From: Zonotrichia leucophrys gambelii
Taxonomy: Eukaryota > Chordata > Aves > Passeriformes > Passerellidae
Direction of reading: 5' to 3'
Length of the DNA stretch: 64,000 nucleotides
NCBI RefSeq assembly: GCF_028769735.1
Contig: NC_088177.1
Span: 38,278,870-38,342,869 of the forward strand
Position numbers and translations under genes: made by a program
Part shown: one piece after another, positions 55,225-64,000 of the stretch
Layout of the letters: each line of letters starts with the position of its first letter
Position numbering within the stretch: position 1 is the stretch's first letter
The notes under the pieces: generated by a model
What the model was told of the DNA's origin: nothing
The model's input: the letters and a program-made list of their open reading frames with translations, nothing else
Database searches by the model: none

Positions 55225-58200
55225 CATCAGACACCACAGGCGGAAATCCCTGCCCTAAACCCCAGCCCACTCCAGTCTGTGTTTGATCTGCTGCCTGCCA
55301 GGCTCTTGTGGCTGTGGGTTTTATGTCCCTGGAGGTTTCTGGGGAGCTGCCACCCCCTCCTGCCCCGAGGAACCCCCAAAGTCTGAGATCTGGTGCTTTG
55401 CTGCCATCCAGCACTAACACCTAGAGCTCCTGGCCCTTATTTATGGCCAGGACACATCGCCCAAACTGAATAACACCTGGGGCCCTCCTCCCCCTTGCCC
55501 TGCACAGGGCAGAACCTGCATTCCCAGATGGTGATGGATAACCTGGAGGGCTGATGGCCCAGCCTGTTTAGTCTGCTGGGCACAGCCAGCTCAGACAATT
55601 GGCAGCCCAGCTTTGAACACGAGGCATTCCCCATCCTCCTCTGCAAATAAATCACAGCTCAAAGCAGCTGGGGCTGAGGCACAGGGGGTGTTTGACCATG
55701 GGATAGGGTGTTTCCAGCTCCCAGCCCTCATAAAACTTAGGAGAAGGGCAGAGAACCTGTCACAAGTAGGTCTGGATATAGGGCTGGGCTGAGCCAGCAC
55801 CTGTGGGTGGAGGGAAGGTGAGAATAGGAAAAACCATGGGATCCCCACTCCAGTTTGTTGTTCTCCAAGTGGCAAATCCATCCCAAAGGGCCACTTTATG
55901 GATTTCATTTATGGCTGCTGCTGCCCTACATCATCCCTGAGAAGAGAAGTGCCACTTTGGGTTTGTATATCTTTCGCTGACATGTGTATTTAGCACTCAT
56001 TAACCACTTACCTTGGGCTAATAATTCAACTTTTGTTCCAGATTTCCTCTTTTCTGTGAGTTCCTGGAGCCAGAGACCCCTCCTGACAGATTCATTTCAG
56101 CATTTTAGCTCATTTGAGCAATATTTGCCCTGTTTTTGTGGGTTTTTTTTAAATGATTAGTCAGAGTGAAACCATCTTGTTGCTTTAAACCTGCAAATGA
56201 TTCTTGCCCATTTCAGCTAAAAGCAAATTCAGAACATTTGTTGATTTTTACAAGGAAAAAATCAATTAATTCCCTTCATCTTGGTGCTTTAGCCAAGCTG
56301 GTTGCAATTAACTTTGTTGTTCCTGTCCAAATTTTTTTCCTGCTCTTATTTCTTGGTGTTTTCATTATTTTGTTCCATCTTCAATGGGCCTGATGGTTTG
56401 TTTTCCATCTATTTAACCTTTGTCAGCACATAAACTCCCAGGACTGACAGCACCTGGAGTGTGTAGTCCTCACACAGTGTCTTTTTTGTTGGGGTTTTAA
56501 CTTCAATGTCTTTTTTTAGTTGGTGCTTTAACTCAAATGTGCTTAAATCTGACTTCAGCCTGATCTAAGCCTGTGTCAAATGAATTTGGGCAGGACTGGG
56601 GCTGTTTCCTACGAAAGCACCTGAGGCAGGAGGTTGTGAGCCTGGCACAAGCATGGTGGGAAATACCCAGCTCTGCTTCTCTGTGATTTCCTGTCTGCAT
56701 AAAACTGAAAATGCTGCAATGAGTCAAATCTAATAGACGCTGAACCACTGGGTTTTTCCCCCCTTAAATGAAAACTGAACGCTCAGAGGATCAGGCTGGC
56801 AGCTAAACCCAAACCAGAATCAAATTTGAGGCACAGTACTTTAAAAAAAAAAAAAAAAGTTTAAAAAATTGAGTTTGAATTGCTTTGCAGTGCCCAGATC
56901 TGGGGCAGTCCCTCCTTGGATGAGCTCAGCGCACGTGGGGCTCCCAGAAGGGGAGTTTGGCATCTCCCCTCCTTGGCTGCTGGGCAGGAACCTGCCTGGG
57001 CTGTCAAGTTTCCTCATCCCACCTTGGGGAGCAACGTTTTGATTTCAGCAGCTCAGCAAATTCTCTCCAAGCAGTGCTTTGCTCTTGGGTTTGGTGTTTA
57101 GTGGTTGTGGGTTTTTTTTTTTACCCTTGTTATTTCCGCTGCTGTGGGATGAGGGGTGTTGCACATGCACAAGGAATCCTCCGTGGACTTATTGCAGGAG
57201 AGCAATAAACAGCCCAGGCTGAGGAGGAAGGGGATGGAAACCCAACGCAGGAAAATGAGAAGTGAAGGATTCAGCCTTGGCTTGAGTCTGTGCCCGGGGA
57301 TGCTGAGAGCTCTGCTGTCACTGACTGCAGCAGGCTGGGGGCTTGGGAGAAACCTGCTCCTGCAGCAATGCAGGCTTTAGTCACTTATTCCATTCCCATT
57401 TTATTCCTAAAGACTCTGGTTTTTTTTCCCCAGGTAATTTGCACCCATACGTCACAAAACTCCTATTTTAAATTGCCTTCAACCAATGGCTTCTCTTTCA
57501 GTCCAAAGGTTTTGTATTCAGTCCCCAGGAGCTCCCAAACGGGCAAGGACATCCAAAAAGCAACTTCAGATTCAATAAAAATAAGGGAAATACTGGGTTT
57601 TTTAAACTTTTCCCCCCGCCTTGTCTATTCAGCAGTGGAACAAAAACCAATGAAGGAGGAGGGAAGGTTTCTCCCTCTGGTTTTGGTTATTTCCTTGGGC
57701 AGAGCTGCCACAGGGGTGGAGAAAAGCTGGAAGAAAAAGTCCCCAAGCTCTGGGAGTGGAGAAATCAGCCCTGCTGGGTTGCTCTGCTCCAGATCCTGCT
57801 GCAAAGATCCCCCCCAGGCTGCAGGAATATCGCTGCCACCAAGATCCATCTGTGGAGCCCATTTTAAAGTCTTGTTGTGCTAATTTGTGGTTTTCAGGAG
57901 AAAGTGTTGGAAAAGAGAGCTGTGTCAGGAACCCGAGCCAGACTTGCTAGTTTTGGCTGGTTGTCCCTTTTCTATATTCCAAATGCTGTTGGATTTTTGG
58001 TATTTTTTACTTTAAGTCAAGGAAATGAGAGAAAAATGAATTATATTAGGAAGACTTCCATTCACTTCTCTGACTCAATGGAAGTCAGCTTTGCATTACT
58101 CTGAATCCCCCTGCTCCTTGTTTTGCTGATTCCAAAACATATTTCACAGGGATGCTGAATTCTAAAAACTGAACCTCGGTCTAAAACACCTTCACATTTA

Positions 58201-58267
58201 AGTCAAGTTAAGCCTAAGAGTATTTCCAGATTTTGCAACATTCCAGCACCTAAGAGGGCTCTAAGAG
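55225..58267. other. Unique noncoding sequence
   Basis: No gene is recognised in 3 kb. A run of about 16 A lies near 56843. The 197-codon plus frame at 57290-57883 has no domain and overlaps minus-strand frames. Confidence 0.45.
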
Positions 58268-58557
58268 TGATGGAGAGGGATTTTGCACAAGGACATGGAG
58301 TGGCATCATGAGGGGGAATGCTTTCCCACTGCCAGAGGGCAGGGTTGGATGGGATATTGGGAAGGAATTCCTCCCTTTGAGGGTGGTTAAGCCCTGGCAC
58401 AGGGTGCCCAGAGCAGCTGTGACAGTCCCTGGATCCCTGGAAGTGTCCAAGGCTGGGTTGGATAGGGCTTGGAGCACCCTGGGATAGTGTGAGATGTCCC
58501 TGCCCATGAAAGGTGACCTATAAGGTCTCTTCCAGCCCAAACCACTCTGTGATTCTC
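58268..58557 (+). mobile_element. CR1 LINE 3'-end fragment
   Basis: 'gagagggattttgcacaagg', 'gaatgctttcccactgccag', 'gatgggatattgggaagg', 'agggtgcccagagcagctgtg', 'gatagggcttggagcaccc' and 'ccagcccaaaccactctgtg' are in sense order. It is 290 bp with a recognisable 3' terminus, one of the best-preserved copies. Confidence 0.93.
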
Positions 58558-61349
58558 TAATTATTTATGATTTTTGGTGGTGACACAGCCCCTATTAAGC
58601 AGAATTAAAACATTTCCCACGAGATTTGATGCGTTCGTGAGAGCAGGGGACACCACGCTCAACCCATCTTATTTCTGAGTGCAAATCCCTGATTTTGGCG
58701 CACACCCAGGTGCAAAGCTTCCCTAGCCTGGAGCAGGGGCTGGGGGAAGGATGTCCCAGGAATTGGGAACCTTGGCCAAGCCCTGGTGGGTGGAGGCACC
58801 TCAGGCACACGAGTGCTGCACAAAAACCCAGCAGCTGACGGGGTCGAGGCCACATCTGCTGGTGGAGAGCAGATTTGAGGAGCAGATGAAGAAAGCAGAA
58901 TGAAGAATCCAAACATTTGGGAGGTGGCAGGAATATCAGATCTGTTTGCTCAGGGTAGGGTCATTTGCCACAGGGCCCTGCTTGTTGTTGTCCTCTGCTC
59001 AGCGTGGAGCCTCTTCCAGCCTCGAGTTGAGGGAGCTCGGCTGGGCTGCCAAGGAAAACAGAGGGAATCACTCCTTCATGAGCCATGCCTTCCTCCCTTT
59101 CCTGTCGTTGGGAATTTCCCTGTGTGTCTCTCCCTCACCATTCCCTTTTAATTACATTGCATCCAAGCCAAAGGAATCCATCCCAGTTTGGCTTCTCCAA
59201 TGCTTGGGAGATGCAGCGCTCGCTCTGCTCCTCCTCTCCTGTGCCCTGCTTCAGGGTTTCCAGAACATCAACCCATGGCCTGAAGAAGAAAAATCATCTC
59301 AGGTGAGGGTCAGTTACCACCTGAGTGCCTGTATGGGCTGGGAGGAAATGTTCCTTCCAGGAATTTTTGGGGTTTGGATGAGGGAAGAGCGGCACACGAG
59401 GAAAAGGTGGGGATGCGTTGCTCATCCTCTTCATGGCTGTAGCCATGAGAGATAAGGGATGAGACAAGGGGTCACCACACCAGTGATTTGGAATTATAAT
59501 CCTTGGAATTCTAACACTGTGTTGTCCCTGCTGCCTTTGAGTTGCAGTAAACACAAATCTGAGGAAAACAAAAAATGCTCAAATCCTCCCAAAGGGATCA
59601 TTACTGTTTTCCAAGGGAATGATTATTGTCTTCCAAGGGTATGGTTAGTGCTTTTTCTTATTTTTTTTTTAACCCCTGTGGTAAACTCCCCTTTGTCCAA
59701 ATGAAAACTTTCCAGGAGGAAAAAACAACAACAAAAAAAAAACAACAACCACCAAAAAAATCAAAAAACCAAAAACAGCATAAAAAAATCCGCTTGCAAA
59801 GATTCTGCTCGAGCCCTTCGTTTGTTTGTTTCCAAATGCCATTTTAATGAAGTCAAGGAGCTGCATCAGATTTTGTCAAAGCCAGAATGAAAACAAGATG
59901 TATCCATTAAAAACGGGGCTGGAAAGGGAGATTAGAAAATTCCCCTGCCCTAAAACAGGATTGACTATTTTCAGGATACAGTTAAAACACCAAGAATTGT
60001 TGATGTTTCTCTGGCTTTGCTTTCATCCCCTCACCCAAAATGCAACCTCCTTTTTCCTGTGGCCTTGCTCCCACACCTCGAACACTCCCTTCTCCCTCTG
60101 GATTGAGGCTGGCCTAAATTAGGAATGCCCAATTAGAAATCTTCTTTAGGGTATCCCATCCCAGAGCAGCCCCTTGTATGGGATGTATGGGTGCTGTTCC
60201 CCTGTTCCCTGCCCTGCTCCAGTCCTCATCCCCAGAAAATCTTGTCATGGCCTTTCTGTGGCATATTTGTCACCTGTTTTCTATCCGGGATTTTGCCAAT
60301 TTTCCGAGGAATTAATTTAACATCAATGCTGGAGAGACTCCTTTATATCTACAAGGACTCCTTTATATCTACAAGATCCTTGAACCACTGCTGCTAGCAC
60401 TGGATCCATTTAATGAATCTAAACATTTTGGGAGAGTGTATCAATTTCACCTGCTGTTTCAACAGGAAATTATGGAAACATTCCCATCCCATGGAGCCTG
60501 AATTTTCCCTGCCTTACCTGTTTTTTCTACCATAACTCTAACACACAGAGCAGTTGATGTTCAGATTTCTATCTTGACTTATTTTAGCACAAAAGTCAAA
60601 CCAACCCAAACATTTCAGCTTCATTGGTAATTTGTTTCCATTTGTATTTGGGAAAAAAAAAATAGAAAATCACACATTCATACACTCCCTTCCTTCCAGT
60701 CAAATGCTTTGGAGAATGCTTTTCCCTGACTTTTGTGCTCAAAAGTGTCAAGGAAATCTGAGCCACTTGTCTGCTTTGAGTTGTAAAGAATAAATGGGCT
60801 TCTCGAGCCCTTGGGCTGTGTTGGAATCTCAGCCAGAGGCCTCTATTAATAACCCAGAGAGTTCTTGCATGACACTTTCTTATCCTCATCTCACAGATGG
60901 GAATGTGGCTCTCCAAGGTCACCCAGCTCTGGAGCCACGGCCGGAGCCCAGGCTTCTCCTGCTGCCCACTGACCCGCTGGAACTGGGGAGAAGGCATCAA
61001 TCACCCTCTTACACCGCCACAGCTCTTCCAGCAGTGCACACCAGAAAACTGGGGATGTCTTCGTGGACATTTCCACAGAAAACATTCATTTGCCTCGTCA
61101 GAAATGTCTGTCTTGGCGAAATTCTGCTTTTTCCGTGGGGAAGATTCAGAATGCCGGGAAGAGGGAGTTGCCTTTTGCCTTCCCTTCCAGTTCTCCTCTT
61201 CCCATTTGGAGAGGATATCTGTGCAGCTGCAGTGGTTTGATTCCTGCAAACACATGAGCTGAGATGTGTCCTCACAGCAGTCTCTTGGTGGCCATGGACA
61301 GACTTTGCTCCATGGCACAGAACACCACAGAGCACCAAAAAGACTCAAA
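58558..61349. other. Unique noncoding sequence
   Basis: No gene is recognised. An A-rich stretch is at about 59724-59785 and a 20-bp tandem pair at 60336-60375. The 169-codon plus frame at 58946-59455 and the 148-codon one at 60794-61240 show no domain. Confidence 0.45.
60336..60375. repeat. 20-bp tandem duplication
   Basis: Two exact adjacent copies of gactcctttatatctacaag. Confidence 0.95.
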
Positions 61350-61510
61350 TCCAAGGGAGATGCTCCATGGGCTCCTCTGCTCTGGAGCCAGGCTGGGAGA
61401 GCTGGGGGTGCTCATCTGGAGAGGAGAGAGCTCCAGGGAGACCCCAGAGCCCCTTCCAGAGGGGCTCCAGGAGAGCTGGGGAGGGATTTAGAAACAAGAG
61501 CATGCAGGGC
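61350..61510 (+). mobile_element. CR1 LINE fragment, internal to the 3' region
   Basis: 'gatgctccatgggctcctc', 'ctctggagccaggctgggag', 'agctgggggtgctcatctgg', 'gagaccccagagccccttcc' and 'ggggctccaggagagctggg' are in sense order. It is the same CR1 segment as the antisense copy at 21550-21672, and the extreme 3' end is missing. Confidence 0.85.
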
Positions 61511-61917
61511 TTCTGTTTCCTGCGTTTGGGATATAAACTGGGAGGGAGAGCATTTTTCCTGTGTTTCACACATTTAGACCTGAGTGTGACAGGGAAACCA
61601 GCAGGGATTAGAATATCCCAAGGTGGAAGATTCCATTCTTTTGGTGCTGGGCACCCAGGAGTGCTCCCTGGGCTGTGAAACGTGTTTTCCTCCCCAAAAG
61701 TAGACATCTCTTCTCTGTTCTGCTGTAGCCAGTGGAGTCCCAGAGGGGGTTGCTCATTCCAGGATGGAAATAGAGATTTATTTTCAGCTCCTACAAACTG
61801 AGATCATCTGCATGAAAATAGGGGTTTGTAAACCAGGATAAAATTGTCCCTGTGGGAAGTTACACCAATATACAACCAGGAATTTGTGTCCTGCATTCAC
61901 TGACCTCATCCATGCAG
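61511..61917. other. Unique noncoding sequence
   Basis: Nothing recognised. Confidence 0.45.
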
Positions 61918-62045
61918 ACAGGGATGGAAGTGGGGTGGAACTTGAAGGACACCTTCTGCCATCCCAATTTCCTCCAAGCCCCATCCAACCTGGCCTTGAA
62001 CTCTTCCAGGGATGAGGCATCCACAGCTTCTTCATATCCTTCCAT
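61918..62045 (-). mobile_element. CR1 LINE 3'-end fragment
   Basis: 'ctccaagccccatccaacc', 'tggccttgaactcttccagg' and 'gatgaggcatccacagcttc' match antisense CR1. The outermost 3' part is degraded. Confidence 0.85.
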
Positions 62046-62740
62046 ATCATTTAGCAATTGGGGAATTGGATGCCTAAGGTGGTTGTAGCAGAGAAGGGGG
62101 TGAAAATCTGACTAAATATCCCCTATTCCTCAAATTCCTGGGATATGCTATGTTTCTCCTGATTCGCGAGGACCCCAGGTAAAGAAGGCTGAGGAATTTA
62201 TCAGGGGAAATGAACCCAGCTCGTGAATGCACCACAGCAACATTTTTGCAGATTCTCGTGAATGCTGAATGGATCTCAGCTCCACTTCCCAAACTGAAGG
62301 GTTTTAACCCCAAAGAAAATGAACTGAAATTATTGTTTGGCTTTTGAGGGGCTTTTTGTTGTTTGGTCCAAAGGGAAAATGGAGTCTCCAGAATGGTAGC
62401 CTGTAGAAAACTCTGAGTGTTCAGAGACTGCATTTACCTCACCAAAGGAGATATTTTTGGGGAGACTTCCCATCCAGTTCTGAAGCTCATTTATTTAGGT
62501 ACGAGCCTATATAGATATGTTAGGGATGCAGCTCAGCTAATTTAACTACAGAACTTGATCTCTTGAATATTTACCTTTAATAGAAACAGAGCCATGAACA
62601 GACCCAGTGGTTATTTACATTCTGGACAACTCCCTGCTCTTGCTTTGTGGACACCATCGTTGTTCCTGTATGGCCAGGGAATGATTTCTTTAGAAGCCTC
62701 TCAATCTGATGCCTGCCATGAAATAATCCATGGAGGTGTC
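62046..62740. other. Unique noncoding sequence
   Basis: Nothing recognised. Confidence 0.45.
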
Positions 62741-62811
62741 AGAATCACACAGAATCATACAGAATCACACAGAATCACACAGAATCACACAGAATCACAC
62801 AGAATCACAGA
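62741..62811. repeat. 10-bp microsatellite (AGAATCACAC)n, 7 copies
   Basis: Seven near-perfect AGAATCACAC units, one with T for C, run directly into the CR1-like 3' end. Antisense reading gives ATTCTGTGTG, an extended version of the usual 8-bp CR1 terminal repeat. Confidence 0.95.
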
Positions 62812-62945
62812 ACCTTTTACCTTGGAAAAGGACTCCCAGGCCACTGAGTCCAGGCTGTGCCTGATCCCCACCTTGTCACCCAGCCCAGAGCACTGAGTGC
62901 CACATCCAGGCCTTCCTTGGACATCTCCAGGGATGGATTCTACCT
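62812..62945 (-). mobile_element. CR1-like 3'-end fragment, variant subfamily
   Basis: 'ccaccttgtcacccagccc', 'agagcactgagtgccacatc' and 'aggccttccttggacatctc' are the reverse complement of the 44755-44901 blocks. The element ends in the 10-bp array to its left. Confidence 0.85.
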
Positions 62946-64000
62946 GGGCATGGTCCTGTGGCCACTTTATTGCTGATACAAGCCAGGAGCACACCTGGCT
63001 CATGTTCAGCCAGCAGGAGCCAAATCCATGCTTTCCAAGCCTTCTCCTCACTGTTGGGGCACCCACCAGTGTGGTCCAGGCTGTTCTCCTTCCCCCTCCC
63101 TCCACCTCTCCCCAAATTCCCCTGCCATGACGTTCCTGCAGTTATTTCCACTCCTGTAAATCACCCCAGCCCCGCGAGGCGATGCTGTTAATTATGTCAC
63201 GCAGAGACAAATTTACAGTGTGGAGCAACAGTAAAAAATAATCCTGCCTGAAATGATGGGAGATCTACATTCCATGGGCTCCCTGTAAATCACGGCCTGC
63301 TCTGCATGCTGGGCTCTGATGGGCTCTTCCCACCCACTGGCAGAGCTGGTGGATATTGGTGCTGACAGCCCCAAAGAAGGGAGTGCTGAGCAATAACCTG
63401 CATCACTCCAAGTGGGTGAAAAAAAGTCTATTTTTGGTGCTCAAGTATTTGAGTACCTGATTTTCTATGTGGTGGCACCATAGTTTCTGGTGAATAAATA
63501 ATTTTTTTTCCTAGCACCTGACTTTTCCAGGAGGAAATCTGCCCAAAATGTGAACTTCTGCACTTCAGGTAGGAGAAAAGCGAGAGTACAATTTCCAGAT
63601 GTCCAAGAGTTGTGCCACCCTTGTCTCCAGTGAAGGAAATCCAAGTTCAGCTGCCCAGCAGCTCCAAGACGCTCAGTGTGGGCTCGTGCATTGAAATTTG
63701 GGAGCATCTTCAGCCCTTCCTGTGAAAATGTTCTGCAGTAAATCTGAGCTGGGTGTCAGGGAAGGAAAGCCAACACCTCATCAATCACAAATTTAAACAG
63801 CCAATTAGTGAAATGCCCCCCTTAGCACACAGTCATTTTCCCAATTCCTGGCTTCAAGGCTGTTCCTGTGTAAATCCATGGAGCAAACATCTCACATGGC
63901 CACCCACTTGCTCACTGCATGGTGTCCCTGTGTCTGGACACCCATCCAGGTGCCTCCATCTCCCCATCAGGTCCAAAAATCCATGGCAGCTCACCTCCTG
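62946..64000. other. Unique noncoding sequence
   Basis: No gene is recognised. 63165-63310 mixes CpG-containing and AT-rich motifs (for example 'gttaattatgtcacgc') and is a possible conserved element. Confidence 0.45.

Noticed and set aside
57290..57883. 197-codon plus frame
   Set aside because: No domain; minus-strand frames overlap it; composition matches surrounding noncoding DNA.
1..64000. tRNA, rRNA or other structured RNA genes
   Set aside because: No B-box of the GGTTCGAATCC type in a tRNA-like context and no rRNA blocks were seen. Small nucleolar RNAs or microRNAs cannot be excluded by eye.
1..64000. A previously undescribed multi-gene system
   Set aside because: No credible protein-coding genes are present, so no operon, defence island or pathway cluster can be supported in this window.

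Overview
The window looks like intergenic or deep-intronic DNA from a bird, most likely a songbird. The evidence is about two dozen 3'-end fragments of CR1 non-LTR retrotransposons in both orientations, several solo long terminal repeats (LTRs) of endogenous retroviruses with avian-type U3/U5 layout, and AT-rich and purine-rich simple repeats. No bacterial or phage gene organisation is present. The LTR beginning TGTCGCAGACATC (minus strand of 7155-7531) is a type I associate with passerine genomes; that species-level assignment is from memory and was not searched.

No protein-coding gene, rRNA, tRNA or CRISPR array could be supported. All long open frames are chance frames, antisense readings of CR1, or translations of low-complexity tracts. 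The window contains no recognisable operon, defence system or other multi-gene system.

Layout. 1-2.8 kb: unique sequence with one CR1 end. 2.8-5.1 kb: a cluster of LTR fragments, one of which carries about 1 kb of pentanucleotide AT satellite inside it. 5.7-6.1 kb: a tract made almost only of G and T. 7.2-7.5 kb: an intact solo LTR with a 6-bp target-site duplication. 8.2-14.9 kb: a second LTR family (two diverged copies) and two AT-rich LTR-like segments between them. 15-36 kb: mostly unique sequence peppered with CR1 ends (densest at 21-29 kb) and a 26-bp perfect palindrome. 36.1-36.4 kb: AT-rich block with a 21-bp-arm hairpin. 37.2-37.6 kb: a second intact solo LTR of the 7.2-kb family, again with a 6-bp duplication. 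38.9-39.5 kb: an AT minisatellite with a unit near 70 bp. 41-50 kb: CR1 ends, a homopurine AAAAAG array and a 39-bp minisatellite. 50-64 kb: CR1 ends, an unassigned 105-bp dispersed repeat present twice, and a CR1 tail expanded into 10-bp repeats.

The elements do not work together as a system. The most useful leads are the satellite expansion inside an LTR, the conserved pair of opposed CCAAT boxes in the two solo LTRs, the AT hairpin and minisatellites, the unassigned repeat pair, and a few AT-rich segments that could be conserved noncoding elements. Boundaries of degenerate repeats are by eye and may be off by tens of bases.
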